DNA of 64,000 bases from VXYL01 sp965116935 (GTDB taxonomy: Bacteria; Pseudomonadota; Gammaproteobacteria; Pseudomonadales; Azotimanducaceae), in assembly GCA_965116935.1 (NCBI GenBank), contig OZ220737.1:5580001-5644000 (forward strand). Reading direction: 5' to 3'. Made by a program: the position numbers and the translations under genes. The notes under the pieces were generated by a model, which made no database searches, was not told the origin of the DNA, and was given only the letters and a program-made list of their open reading frames with translations. Below are positions 33,439 to 42,437 of the stretch, in pieces. Position 1 is the stretch's first letter; each line of letters starts with the position of its first letter.

Positions 33439-34800
33439 ATGCCCGACTACAAGGTCGCCGACATGTCCCTGGCCGATTTCGGCCGTCGGGAGATCACTCT
33501 TGCCGAGGCGGAAATGCCCGCGCTCATGGCGCTAAGGCGCAAGTATGCCGAGGCGCAGCCGCTGGCCGGTGCCCGCATTATTGGCTGCATTCACATGACG
33601 GTGCAGACCGCCGTGCTCATCGACACCCTGCGCGCCTTGGGTGCCGAGGTGCGTTGGTCGTCGTGCAACATCTTCTCGACCCAAGATCATGCCGCCGCCG
33701 CCATGGCCGCTTCCGGCGTGCCGGTGTTTGCGTGGAAGGGCGAGACCGAAGCGGAATACGAGTGGTGCATCGAGCAGACGATCCTTGCTGGCGGCGAACC
33801 GTGGAGCGCTAACCTCTTGCTAGACGACGGTGGCGACCTAACGGAGATGATCCACGAACGCTACCCCGAGATGCTCGATGCCATCCACGGCATCAGCGAA
33901 GAGACCACCACCGGCGTTCACCGCCTGCGCGACATGATCGCCGCCAACGCGCTCAAGACGCCCGCCATCGACGTCAACGCCTCCATCACCAAGTCGAAGA
34001 ACGACAATCGCTACGGCACGCGCCACAGCCTCAACGACGGCATCAAGCGCGCCACCGACATGCTGCTCGCCGGTCGCCGCGCCCTCGTCATCGGCTACGG
34101 CGATGTGGGCAAGGGCTCTGCCGCGAGCCTGCGCCAGGAGGGAATGATCGTCCGCATTGTCGAGATCGACCCGATCTGCGCCATGCAGGCGTGCATGGAC
34201 GGCTACGAGGTGGTCTCGCCGTACCTCGGCGGCAACAACACGGGCGCAGCGGAGAACATCGACCGCCGCATCATGGGCGACACGGACCTCCTCGTCACCT
34301 GCACCGGCAACAGCAACGTCTGCGACGCTGCCATGCTGCAGACGATCAAGGCGGGCGCCGTGGTCTGCAACATCGGCCATTTCGACAACGAGATCGACAC
34401 CGCCTACATGCGCGAACACTGGCGCTGGCAGGCGGTGAAGGATCAGGTGCATCAGGTGTTCCGCTCCGACGACCCACGCGACTACCTCATCCTGCTGTCA
34501 GAGGGCCGCCTCGTGAACCTGGGCAACGCCATGGGCCACCCGTCTCGCGTGATGGACGGGTCGTTCGCGAACCAGGTGCTGGCGCAGATGCACCTATACG
34601 AGGAGGCTTGGGCCGACCAGCCACCGAACCAGCGCTCGCCAGTGACGGTGGAAGTGCTGCCGAAAAAGCTCGACGAGGAGGTGGCGCAGCTCATGGTGGA
34701 GGGGTTCGGCGGCACCCTCACCCGCCTCACCCACCACCAGGCCGACTACATCAAGGTGCCGGTGGAAGGGCCGTTCAAGCCGGAGTCGTACAAGTACTGA
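33439..34800 (+). CDS. ahcY: Adenosylhomocysteinase
   Basis: 453 residues. Family motifs are ARIIGCIHMTVQTAVLIDTL, SSCNIFSTQDHAAAAMA, the NAD-binding VIGYGDVGKGSAASLRQEG, VCNIGHFDNEID, and the C-terminal KPESYKY that closes the partner active site. It hydrolyses S-adenosylhomocysteine to adenosine and homocysteine, relieving inhibition of methyltransferases. In the substrate segment, NASITKSKNDNRYG replaces the common NDSVTKSKFDNLYG. The 255 bp upstream hold no recognisable SAH riboswitch. Confidence 0.97.
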   Translation: MPDYKVADMSLADFGRREITLAEAEMPALMALRRKYAEAQPLAGARIIGCIHMTVQTAVLIDTLRALGAEVRWSSCNIFSTQDHAAAAMAASGVPVFAWKGETEAEYEWCIEQTILAGGEPWSANLLLDDGGDLTEMIHERYPEMLDAIHGISEETTTGVHRLRDMIAANALKTPAIDVNASITKSKNDNRYGTRHSLNDGIKRATDMLLAGRRALVIGYGDVGKGSAASLRQEGMIVRIVEIDPICAMQACMDGYEVVSPYLGGNNTGAAENIDRRIMGDTDLLVTCTGNSNVCDAAMLQTIKAGAVVCNIGHFDNEIDTAYMREHWRWQAVKDQVHQVFRSDDPRDYLILLSEGRLVNLGNAMGHPSRVMDGSFANQVLAQMHLYEEAWADQPPNQRSPVTVEVLPKKLDEEVAQLMVEGFGGTLTRLTHHQADYIKVPVEGPFKPESYKY

Positions 34801-34995
34801 CGGCAGAACCGCTTCCCTTGAGGTGTTGGCCACGAACGCACGCCGGTGGCCCGGGAGGAACGGGCCTCTTGGCCGAGGCCCTTCCATGCGCCGACAGGCG
34901 CATCCTTCGTAGGAACGCGGTCTACGCGCCGGTCGACGCGCAGGGAAGGCAGAATGCCTTCCCTCCAAAGGCCCGTCCGGATCAAGCGCCCTAGA

Positions 34996-36018
34996 TCAAG
35001 CCACCGCCGCGGCTGGCGTGGCGTCGTGCGAGCGCCGCGCCGCGACCGCAGCGTGGGCCATGCGGTCGGCGATCACGTGGGTGGGCTCGCCGGTGGCGTT
35101 TGACTCGGCGAAGATTGCCGTGAGGCGTGGGCCAATGGCGTCGATCTGGCCCATCGCGCCCGTCCAGCCGAGGTACTCGTAGCCGGCGTGGATGATGCCG
35201 CCGGCGTTGACGGCATAGTCCGGGGCGTAGCGGATGCCGCGCTGATGCAGGATGTGGCCAGCCAGGGGTTCGGAAAGCTGGTTGTTGGCGGAGCCGGCCA
35301 CCACCCTGGCACGCAGTTGGCGGCCGCGTTCGGGGGTGATGATCGCACCGAGTGCGCACGGCGCCAGCACGTCGACTTCGCTCAGCAGCACTTCCTCGGT
35401 TCCAGCGCGCTCCGCGCCAAGCGCAGTTGCGCGCTGCACCTTGGCCTCGTCGAGATCGGCCACGACCAATCGCGCCCCCGCGGCGTGAAGCAGCTCCACG
35501 AGAGCCATGCCCACGGCACCTAGGCCCTGCACGGCGATGCGCGTTCCGGTCACCCTGCCTTCGAGCGCCGCCTCGATGCCGACAAAGACGCCGTGCGCCG
35601 TCTTCGGCCCTGGGTGGGCACCGATGCCGGTGACGAAAGTCGTCTCCCGACGCACTTCCTTCATGTGTTCGACGGTCATGCCGACATCCTCGGCTGCGAC
35701 GTATTCGCCACCGAGTTGGTTCAGCCAGCGGCCGAACGTTCGGAGCTGCGCTTGGGTAATCGGCTTGCCGTCGCTCAAGATGACGGACTTGCCGCCTCCG
35801 AAGGGTAGGCCGGCCAAGGCGTTCTTGCAGGTCATTCCTTCGGCCAGTCGCATGGCATCGGCCACTGCGTCGTCTTCGCTGTCGTAGTGCCAGCGGCGCA
35901 CGCCGCCAGCGGCGGGGCCCAAAGTGAGGTCGTGCAGGGCGAACACGGCCTTGAGGCCCGTAGCCCGGTCAGTCCGCACCTCCACGCGGTGAAAGTCTTG
36001 CATCCGGGGACCGCTCAT
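34996..36018 (-). CDS. Leucine/phenylalanine/valine dehydrogenase family protein
   Basis: 340 residues of the Glu/Leu/Phe/Val dehydrogenase superfamily, the shorter leucine-type. The catalytic region is LGPAAGGVRRWHYDSEDDAV, MTCKNALAGLPFGGGKSVIL and VAAEDVGMTVEHM. The NAD domain carries IAVQGLGAVGMALVELLHAA. It oxidatively deaminates branched or aromatic amino acids to 2-oxo acids. The start is ATG 36018; MQDF at 36003 is an alternative. Divergent from an Lrp-type regulator 152 bp away, its likely controller. Confidence 0.93.
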   Translation of the reverse strand: MSGPRMQDFHRVEVRTDRATGLKAVFALHDLTLGPAAGGVRRWHYDSEDDAVADAMRLAEGMTCKNALAGLPFGGGKSVILSDGKPITQAQLRTFGRWLNQLGGEYVAAEDVGMTVEHMKEVRRETTFVTGIGAHPGPKTAHGVFVGIEAALEGRVTGTRIAVQGLGAVGMALVELLHAAGARLVVADLDEAKVQRATALGAERAGTEEVLLSEVDVLAPCALGAIITPERGRQLRARVVAGSANNQLSEPLAGHILHQRGIRYAPDYAVNAGGIIHAGYEYLGWTGAMGQIDAIGPRLTAIFAESNATGEPTHVIADRMAHAAVAARRSHDATPAAAVA

Positions 36019-36123
36019 CGGCTCTCTCCTTTGTCGTCGCCTCTAGGGCAGACACTGCAAACGATGGCGGCAGCCTAGCCCCCGATGTGGGCAAAAGGGT
36101 TGCAATCTACGCGCTTTCGGCAT

Positions 36124-36141
36124 CAATTGGGAATACAATTG
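36124..36141. promoter_or_regulatory. Candidate Lrp operator
   Basis: Two CAATTG palindromes separated by six bases (caattgggaatacaattg) lie in the AT-rich strip of the intergenic region between the leucine dehydrogenase and the lrp-type gene, 30 bp before the latter. Position and symmetry fit an autoregulatory Lrp/AsnC site. Assigned by eye. Confidence 0.4.
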
Positions 36142-36170
36142 CCCAACTGTGGTTGCATGGAAGATAGATT

Positions 36171-36644
36171 ATGTCGCTCGACGCGATGGACACCCGGATT
36201 CTCGATCTGCTGCAGCAAGATGCCTCGCTTACCGCCGCCCAGATTGGCGATCGAGTGGGGCTGTCGCAGTCTCCGTGCTGGCGGCGCATCAATCGGCTGC
36301 AGCAGGATGGATACATCCAGCGCAAGGTGGCGATCCTGGACCGCCACAAGCTGGGCCTTGACGTGCTGGTGTTCGCGATGGTGAAGCTCACGGCCAACGG
36401 GCGCAGGTCCTTGCCGGAGTTCGCCGACGCGATTCGCCAGTACCCGGAGGTGCAGTCGTGCCACACCCTGATGGGCGAGATGGACTTCATGGTGAAGATC
36501 GTCACCGAAGATGTGGCGGCCTACGAACGCTTCTTCTTCAACCATCTGTCGCAGTTGCCGGGCGTGCAGGAGGTGCACTCGAACATCGCGATGTCGGAGA
36601 TCAAGGCGACTACCGCGTACGGCATTCCGGGCAAGCGACATTAG
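36171..36644 (+). CDS. Lrp/AsnC-family transcriptional regulator
   Basis: 157 residues. The HTH is LDAMDTRILDLLQQDASLTA, then AQIGDRVGLSQSPCWRRINR and LQQDGYIQRKVAILD. The C-terminal RAM domain contains AIRQYPEVQSCHTLMGEMDF and the tail KATTAYGIPGKRH. Members sense amino acids and form octamers. Its divergent position beside a leucine-type dehydrogenase suggests control of that gene (inference). Confidence 0.95.
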   Translation: MSLDAMDTRILDLLQQDASLTAAQIGDRVGLSQSPCWRRINRLQQDGYIQRKVAILDRHKLGLDVLVFAMVKLTANGRRSLPEFADAIRQYPEVQSCHTLMGEMDFMVKIVTEDVAAYERFFFNHLSQLPGVQEVHSNIAMSEIKATTAYGIPGKRH

Positions 36645-36753
36645 GCACGAGTGCTGCGGTTTCCCGAACTCGTCGAAGCACGGCAGTTCGCACAGGCGAA
36701 CTGCCGACGCACCCTTCAGGGGCGCTAGGATGCGCGGCTGGACTGCAGGAAGG

Positions 36754-37269
36754 ATGGCACGGATGCGAAGTGGTCGAGTCGTGCTCTTGGCATGGGTGTT
36801 GGGCGCTGCGACGGCGAGTGGCGATGACTGTCGGGCCATCGAGAACGATGCGGATCGACTCGCGTGCTACGACCGGCTGGCGACGCCGGAAGAGGAGTCG
36901 ATAGCGCCGCAACCCACGGCCGTATCGGCAGCGGTCCCGGAAGCCGAGGCGCGCACTCAACCTGGCAACGAATGGACAGAGGCTGCCCGCCCGGGCCCCT
37001 TCAGGCGCGTGCTCGGTGCCATCAAGGTTCCGAAGCCAAAGCCCGTAAACGTGGTGGCAAGCGGCAAGATCGTCCGGGTGCGCGAGCTGGCGCGGGGCAA
37101 CTTCGAGCTGGAGTTGGAGAATGGCGAGGTTTGGCGCGAGAACGAACGCGAAATGCGCACCAACTATCGCATCGGCGACACGGTGGTGATCTCGAGCGGG
37201 ATGCTCGGCACCTTCAACCTCGACAATGAGCGCTCAGGGCAGCGGACGAAGGCTCGGAAGGTTCGGTAG
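36754..37269 (+). CDS. Exported protein of unknown function with CYDR motif
   Basis: 171 residues from an ATG preceded by caggaagg; ATGs at 36730 and 36763 are alternatives. A signal peptide (GRVVLLAWVLGAATASG) is followed by DDCRAIENDADRLACYDRLA, a motif seen in small periplasmic proteins across proteobacteria. After a low-complexity Pro/Ala/Glu linker, the C-terminal domain is beta-rich (ELARGNFELELENGEVWREN, YRIGDTVVISSGMLGTFNL), OB- or SH3-like. It likely sits in the periplasm. Function unknown. Confidence 0.8.
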   Translation: MARMRSGRVVLLAWVLGAATASGDDCRAIENDADRLACYDRLATPEEESIAPQPTAVSAAVPEAEARTQPGNEWTEAARPGPFRRVLGAIKVPKPKPVNVVASGKIVRVRELARGNFELELENGEVWRENEREMRTNYRIGDTVVISSGMLGTFNLDNERSGQRTKARKVR

Positions 37270-37783
37270 TCTCGCCGACCCTGTTGGCGTTTGTTCGAGG
37301 CTGGCGCATTGTTGGCGTTGTCTGGAACGCGGTGGCGGTGGCCTTGGCCGGCACCGCTGCGTGCGTGCCTTCGGCACGCTTGGAGGGCGGGACGCCCTCC
37401 GTCCAGAGAGGCCCTCGCATGGCAGGGGCTGGTCTGTTGGCGTTGTTCGAGGCTGGCGCTTTGTTGGCGTTGTCTGGGACGCGGGTTGCATGGCCTTGGC
37501 CGGCACCGCTGCGTGCGTGCCTTCGGCACGCTTGGAGGCGGGCGCCGCCAAACCCCTTGCTGACCGCTCGGCGTCTGGCCCCAGCCCCCACCTCTCCTCC
37601 GTCCAGAGAGGCCCTCGCATGGCAGGGGCTGTTGCTTCGGCGAGCACGAAGGCCAGCTGCCGGACAGGGCGACGCATGCGTCGCCCCTACAGGAAAGGTG
37701 TCGGTCACGTCCCGGCCGTAGGGGCGACGCATGCGTCGCCCTGTCCGGCAGACCGGTGGGCCGCCGCCAAGTCCGACAGACTG
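37270..37783. repeat. Repeat-filled intergenic region: two inverted copies of the dispersed repeat
   Basis: 514 bp with no gene. Copies at about 37290-37430 and 37437-37635 are inverted relative to 13568-13768 and 61071-61268. Both contain ttggcgttgtctgg, cggcaccgctgcgtgcgtgc, cttcggcacgcttgga and gaggccctcgcatggcaggg. The second copy also carries the gccgccaaaccccttgctga segment seen near 61.28 kb and inside the MITE at 23.5 kb. A long perfect inverted repeat follows (listed separately). Confidence 0.8.
37658..37750. repeat. 33-bp perfect inverted repeat with 27-nt loop
   Basis: The arms at 37658-37690 and 37718-37750 are perfect reverse complements: outer end tgccggacagggcgac, inner end gtcgcccctac. 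Each arm contains its own small palindrome, gcgacgcatgcgtcgc. The inner motif gtaggggcgac recurs at the ends of the inverted repeat at 59300-59389. This looks like a mobile palindromic repeat unit rather than a terminator. Confidence 0.85.
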
Positions 37784-38488
37784 CTAGCCAGCGTGTTGGA
37801 GCAGCCAGGCTGCGCCGTGGGGTGAGTTCAGCACCGCGTTTTCGCCGTAGAGGCGTTCCTTCATCGTGCAGACTGCGTCGCGGTTGCGAGCAAGGGGTGC
37901 CAGTTGTCGTGCCCGTTCGAGAGCGCGGTTGCCGAGGTCATCGAAGTTCGCGGTGGCTTGAACCACACCGGCGGCGACGGCGTCCGCGCCGCCCCAACGT
38001 CGGGCGAGCAGCACAGATTGGTGGAAGGCTGCGGCAGGGAGCTTGTGGCGGAAGAGCGCGAGCTCGGCGTCGGGAATGGTCATGCCGAGTTCGATTTCGT
38101 TGGCGCAGAGATAGCCGCGGTCCGCCCGCATGAGGCGTTCGTCGTGGCAGAGGGCAATCATGAAGCCAGCGCCAAAGCCGTGGCCGTTCACGGCGCACAC
38201 TGTCGGCACTTCCAGCGTGATGAGGCGGCCGGCGAGGGCCATGAATTCGCCGCCGAACACCTCGCGGTCGCCGGGTGGCTGTTCGCCGTAGCCGGCCCAG
38301 GCGAGGTCCAGCCCGTTGGAGAAGAACTTGGCATCGGCGGAACGGGTGAGCAGTGCCGCCGGGCCGCTGGAAGCCGCCACTTGGTCGAGCGCGGCATCGA
38401 ACTCGCGCACGAAGGTGGTGTTCCAGCGGTTCTCCCCCGCGGCCATGGTCAGGACGAAAACCTCGCCGTCCTGCTCAAGTTCAATCAT
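37784..38488 (-). CDS. Crotonase-fold enoyl-CoA hydratase/isomerase
   Basis: 234 residues, a short crotonase. Segments are MIELEQDGEVFVLTMAAGEN at the N-terminus, DAKFFSNGLDLAWAG for the first oxyanion-hole loop, and NGHGFGAGFMIALCHDERLM for the second. CANEIELGMTIPDAELALFR carries an acidic residue in the region of the Glu164-type position. The GENRWN start resembles peroxisomal-type delta3,delta2-enoyl-CoA isomerases. It is monocistronic as far as can be seen. Confidence 0.87.
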   Translation of the reverse strand: MIELEQDGEVFVLTMAAGENRWNTTFVREFDAALDQVAASSGPAALLTRSADAKFFSNGLDLAWAGYGEQPPGDREVFGGEFMALAGRLITLEVPTVCAVNGHGFGAGFMIALCHDERLMRADRGYLCANEIELGMTIPDAELALFRHKLPAAAFHQSVLLARRWGGADAVAAGVVQATANFDDLGNRALERARQLAPLARNRDAVCTMKERLYGENAVLNSPHGAAWLLQHAG

Positions 38489-38562
38489 GGGTTCCCCTCA
38501 CCGGATCCGACAAAGCGGGAGATTGTCGCACGCATGTAGCCGACTCGTTCCGGCTCTGATCG

Positions 38563-39123
38563 CTACGGCACCCAGGGGTGGTTTGGGTAGTCCCCGACTT
38601 CCTTGGTGCAGTCCATTGCCATGAAATGCGACTGCGGACGGTTGGCCCGCTTGCAAGTGATGCCCTGCGCCTCCATGCCGTAGCGTTCGATGTAGAACTG
38701 CACCTGCTGCTCCACCACGTCGCGGTATTGGTCGGGCACCGCACCGAGTGCCTTGCGGTACTGGCGGCGCACCGAGCGATCGCCAGACTCGGCGGCGAGG
38801 CCCAGGAGGGCCACGCCCTTGGCGGGGTGCTTCTGCACGCCCTCGCCGCGCATGTACATGAAGGCCATGATCTGCTGCGCCACCTTCAGGCCATTCGCTG
38901 CCGGCGCTTCGAGTTCCTTGTGCGCGCCTTCGAAGTCACCAACGCGGTAGAGGTCCACGCCACGTTCCTCGGCCAGAAACAGCAACCGAATTTCCTCGTA
39001 TTGCGGATCCATGCTCTGTGCCGTGATGCTGTTGCCGACGAGTTCGGGCATCGCTTCCTGCCCGGAATCGGCTGCCAGCGCGCCCGCTCCCACCAACGCC
39101 ACAAGAACCGCCGCCTTCGGCAA
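38563..39123 (-). CDS. Exported Sel1/TPR-like protein
   Basis: 186 residues from a TTG at 39123, chosen because it gives a clean signal peptide (MPKAAVLVALVGAGALAADS); an ATG far upstream adds unlikely sequence. The body has a Sel1-like helical repeat (LKVAQQIMAFMYMRGEGVQK then KGVALLGLAAESGDRSVRRQ). The C-terminal tail YIERYGMEAQGITCKRANRP ends with two cysteines. The tail and layout resemble the protein at 53972, so the two are paralogues. Probably periplasmic; function unknown. Confidence 0.72.
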   Translation of the reverse strand: MPKAAVLVALVGAGALAADSGQEAMPELVGNSITAQSMDPQYEEIRLLFLAEERGVDLYRVGDFEGAHKELEAPAANGLKVAQQIMAFMYMRGEGVQKHPAKGVALLGLAAESGDRSVRRQYRKALGAVPDQYRDVVEQQVQFYIERYGMEAQGITCKRANRPQSHFMAMDCTKEVGDYPNHPWVP

Positions 39124-39307
39124 CGCTTCTTGCCCCAGCCCAAGCCCTCCTCGAACCCTGTCGGCATTCGGCCGGCTTACGCCGGCCGAATGCCGACAGG
39201 CTCCAAGATACGACGCCGCCATCCATCGTCCTGCCATGCCCTGCCTCCGCTCCTCCAAGTGCCGGGCGCGAGTCTGTCCCATCCACACGGAGCGGGCAAT
39301 CGCGCGT

Positions 39308-39327
39308 AAAAGCCCGCCGAAGCGGGC
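39308..39327 (-). terminator. Rho-independent terminator after the TonB receptor gene
   Basis: On the minus strand the sequence is GCCCGC-TTCG-GCGGGC followed by TTTT, a compact GC stem with a stable tetraloop and a U run. It lies 66-85 bp downstream of the receptor stop (39393) and before the next minus-strand gene. Confidence 0.8.
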
Positions 39328-39355
39328 CTCGAGTCAAGACCTGCGCGCGTAAGCT

Positions 39356-39385
39356 CGCGGGCGCGCCCTTTCGGGCGCGCCCGCG
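39356..39385. repeat. 13-bp perfect GC palindrome downstream of the TonB receptor
   Basis: Stem cgcgggcgcgccc/gggcgcgcccgcg with loop tttc (GAAA on the minus strand), eight bases from the receptor stop codon. It precedes the U-run terminator and may stabilise the mRNA end. It shares the gggcgcg core with the palindromes at 4027 and 17809. Confidence 0.6.
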
Positions 39386-39392
39386 ATGCGCG

Positions 39393-42300
39393 TCAGAGCA
39401 TGATGTTCAGGCGCGCGTACAGCTGCCGCATGTACGGGTTGTGGACGGTGGGCTCCCAGCCGTCGAACCGCGCAAACGGCGTCTCCTTGTCGAAGAGGTT
39501 GATCGCGCCCACGGAAGCCGTGTAGCGGTCGCCCTCGCCGAACGTGTAGGAGTACTGCACGTCGATCTCGGTGTGCGCCGCAACCTTGGTCATGCCGCCC
39601 CACCAGTCGTCGTCCATGCCGTCGATGTAGCGGAAGGTCAGGTTGCCGGCCTGCGCGCCGTTCTGCCAGTTCAGGAACAGGTTGGAACGGATCTGCGGCA
39701 CCGCGCTCGCGGGGTTGCGCTTGTTGCGCGCCCCGGCGCCATCGACGATCGCGCCACCGTCCGACACCTGAATCTCGAACAGATGGATGTAGCTGGTTTC
39801 GCTGCGAATCGCGAACGAGTTGTCACCCAGCGTGAAGGAGTACTGGGCGCCGATGTCGGCCCCTGCAACTTCCGTCTGGCCGGAGTTGAAGAAGCCCGTC
39901 TCGACGATCAGCACGTTGCCGACGTTGTTCGGGCAAGCCGTGGCGCCGACGTTGCCGAGCAGCGGGTTCTGGATCGCGTTGGTCGGGTCACGCTGCACCT
40001 GCGGGCCGCAAGGGTCTTCGCGCACCACCTGGTTCGCGTTCTCCGCCCGAACCTGATTCTCGAAGGTGAGCGAGAACCAGTCCACGTCCACCTGGAAGGC
40101 GTGGTCGCCGTCACCCCAAGGCACTTCCGGCGTCAGCGAGAAGCCGAAGTTGTAGTTGGTGGATTCCTCCGGCTCGAGATCCGGGTTCTTCGACACGAGA
40201 ATCGTGCGGAAGGTGCCGGTGCCGGTGTTGAACTCCGCCGGGTCCAAGGGGTCTGCGATCTCCGTCACGTAGGCATCGGTGTCGTTGCCCACCACCTGGC
40301 CGAGCGAAGGCGCCCGGAACGAAGTGCCGTAGGACGCTCTGAGCGACAGCCAGTCGGACAGCGCATAGCGCACGCCCACCTTCGGGTCGGTGTTGGAGAG
40401 GCCAGGCGTGTAGGCCTCGCGGCGAACCGCCACCTGCACTTCCACCTGATCGAGCACCGGCAGCCACAGCTCGCCGAACATCGCTTCCACCTGACGGCTG
40501 CCGCGACCGCCGATGGACGGATCGAGGAAGCCTTGCCAGAAGCCCTGGCGGAAGTTGGTGATGAACACGCCCCGCGAGTGGCGACGGTTCTGCAGGCCGA
40601 GAGCGAGGCCAGCGGCGCCGCCCGGAAGGTCGAACAGGTCACCGGTGATGACGCCTTCGAGGATCATCAGGCCGCGGTTCGAGTACGACTTCGATTCGGT
40701 CTGGATGCTGTAGTTCAGCACGTCCATCGTCTCTTGCTCGCTCGCGAGCACCAGGTTGCCGCTCGTATCCACGGAGCCGACGGCGCCGTAGCCCGAGTTC
40801 GGGTCGAACGTGCTGCGATAGATGTTGGCGCCGAATGGGCTGAAGTAGAAGCAGTTGCCGACGCCGGCCTGTTCGCTTGGGTGCGGGCCGTCGAAGCGGA
40901 CGTTGCAGGCCGGGCCGCCAAAGCCGTCGAGCGCGTACTGCACCATCCTGAGGTCGCTGTCTGGCGCCTCGCCGTCGGTGTGGTGGTGCGAGTACTGTGC
41001 CGAAAGGCTGTAGCTCCAGGTCTCGACCCAGCTCCCGCTCAGGAACTCGGCGAAATCGCCCGTCAAGGTCACCGAGTAGCGCTCGGCAATGCCCTCGCCG
41101 CTGACGCGAACCGGCGGATAGGCGTTGCCCATGGGGCGGCCTGTCCAGATCGCGTCCACGTTGAACGGATTGAAGGGGCTTTGTGCCGGCACGACGGGCT
41201 TGCCTTGGGTCATCGGGAAGGTGGCGATGAATTCGGTCCAGGAGTTGCGCCGCTGGCCGCTGTACTCGAGCGTCAAGTCCGCGGTTTCGGAAAGCGTGAT
41301 CTCCCACAGCGAGTACATCAGCGCCGTGTTTTCCTGCGGCGCGATGGAGTTGCTTGGCTGATAGGTGAAGCGGCAGGTGCCGAGCGGGAACTCCGCGCCG
41401 GTGAACTGGCCGCCGCCGGGGATCGTCACGTTGGATTCGCCGTTCGGGCCGCGACCGCCGGGGAAGTCCGGCACGATGCCGGGTCGGCAATAGGGGTCCG
41501 CGACGCGGAAGCTGGCCGGCGGAGATTCCATCGCGGCGAAGTCGTCCCAGATGGACGAGTAGTTCACCGGGCCATGAAAGCCGTTGTCGATGATGAGGTC
41601 GCCGCCGTCGTCGGCAAGGGGACGCCAGGCCGGGTTCACCGCACCAAGGTCGGCATCGAACACGCGCAGGTTGTAGCTTCCGGGCGTGCCGTTGCCGGAG
41701 GTGTTGTTGATGAGCGTGAACGGGCGTTCCCGCTGCAACAGGTGGTCGGTGTGCTCGAAGCTGATCGCGAACATGCCGCGGATGAAGTCGTTGCCGGTGC
41801 CGACGATGAACTGCGACTCCCACTGGCCGGAGCCATCGATGGCCTTGCTGCCGATGCGCGCTTCAAAGCCCTCGAAGTTGCGGCGCGGAATGATGTTCAC
41901 CACGCCCGCCACCGCGTCGGAGCCGTAGAGCGCCGCGCCGCCGTCGAGCAAGGTCTCGATGCGGTCGATGGCGATCACCGGCATCAGCGCCTTGATGTTG
42001 GTCATGTCGGCGCCGTGACGGCCCGTGCGGGTCGAGGCGACGCGCTTGCCGTTCTGCAACACGAGGGTCGAGGACGAGCCAAGGGCGCGAATCTCGATGC
42101 CCCTCGCGGTGCCGCAGCAGCCGCTGTTGAGGCCGGAGCGGCCCCAGGAGCTGGTGTTGAAGGTGAAGGTCTCGGCGACGTCTTCGAGGTCGGTCCAACC
42201 GCTTGCCTCGATGTCTTCGAGGCCCACGGTGTCGAGCGGCGACGAGAGGTCGGCCTGGTTCTTGCGCTTGATGTAACTGCCGGTGACGACGACCTCTTCG

Positions 42301-42437
42301 ACGTCTTCGCCGACGGCCACCTCGTCGCTCGCTTCCTGTGCATGCGCCCAGCCCTGGGCCAGCACAAAACAAGCAACGATGAGGAAGCGCGACAACAGCG
42401 ATCCTTGGGCTTTACGCCCCTTCGTTGATCTTTGCAA
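39393..42437 (-). CDS. TonB-dependent outer-membrane receptor
   Basis: 1014 residues from a TTG at 42437 with AGGAG six bases upstream; this gives a signal peptide (FLIVACFVLAQGWAHA then QEAS). An ATG at 42497 has no such support. A TonB-box-like VEEVVVTGSYIKRK precedes the plug domain (GIEIRALGSSSTLVLQNGKR, IETLLDGGAALYGSDAVAGV with VNIIPRR). The long barrel is of the type found in polymer- or steroid-degrading proteobacteria (WLSLRASYGTSFRAPSLGQV, DPKVGVRYALSD). It imports a scarce ligand across the outer membrane using TonB energy; the ligand is unknown. Followed by a terminator. Confidence 0.94.
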   Translation of the reverse strand: MQRSTKGRKAQGSLLSRFLIVACFVLAQGWAHAQEASDEVAVGEDVEEVVVTGSYIKRKNQADLSSPLDTVGLEDIEASGWTDLEDVAETFTFNTSSWGRSGLNSGCCGTARGIEIRALGSSSTLVLQNGKRVASTRTGRHGADMTNIKALMPVIAIDRIETLLDGGAALYGSDAVAGVVNIIPRRNFEGFEARIGSKAIDGSGQWESQFIVGTGNDFIRGMFAISFEHTDHLLQRERPFTLINNTSGNGTPGSYNLRVFDADLGAVNPAWRPLADDGGDLIIDNGFHGPVNYSSIWDDFAAMESPPASFRVADPYCRPGIVPDFPGGRGPNGESNVTIPGGGQFTGAEFPLGTCRFTYQPSNSIAPQENTALMYSLWEITLSETADLTLEYSGQRRNSWTEFIATFPMTQGKPVVPAQSPFNPFNVDAIWTGRPMGNAYPPVRVSGEGIAERYSVTLTGDFAEFLSGSWVETWSYSLSAQYSHHHTDGEAPDSDLRMVQYALDGFGGPACNVRFDGPHPSEQAGVGNCFYFSPFGANIYRSTFDPNSGYGAVGSVDTSGNLVLASEQETMDVLNYSIQTESKSYSNRGLMILEGVITGDLFDLPGGAAGLALGLQNRRHSRGVFITNFRQGFWQGFLDPSIGGRGSRQVEAMFGELWLPVLDQVEVQVAVRREAYTPGLSNTDPKVGVRYALSDWLSLRASYGTSFRAPSLGQVVGNDTDAYVTEIADPLDPAEFNTGTGTFRTILVSKNPDLEPEESTNYNFGFSLTPEVPWGDGDHAFQVDVDWFSLTFENQVRAENANQVVREDPCGPQVQRDPTNAIQNPLLGNVGATACPNNVGNVLIVETGFFNSGQTEVAGADIGAQYSFTLGDNSFAIRSETSYIHLFEIQVSDGGAIVDGAGARNKRNPASAVPQIRSNLFLNWQNGAQAGNLTFRYIDGMDDDWWGGMTKVAAHTEIDVQYSYTFGEGDRYTASVGAINLFDKETPFARFDGWEPTVHNPYMRQLYARLNIML

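Noticed and set aside
39441..42428. A nearly 1000-codon open frame on the plus strand opposite the TonB receptor.
   Set aside because: It is the antisense shadow of a high-GC gene; the translation is His/Arg/Val-rich without any domain, while the minus strand has a complete receptor.
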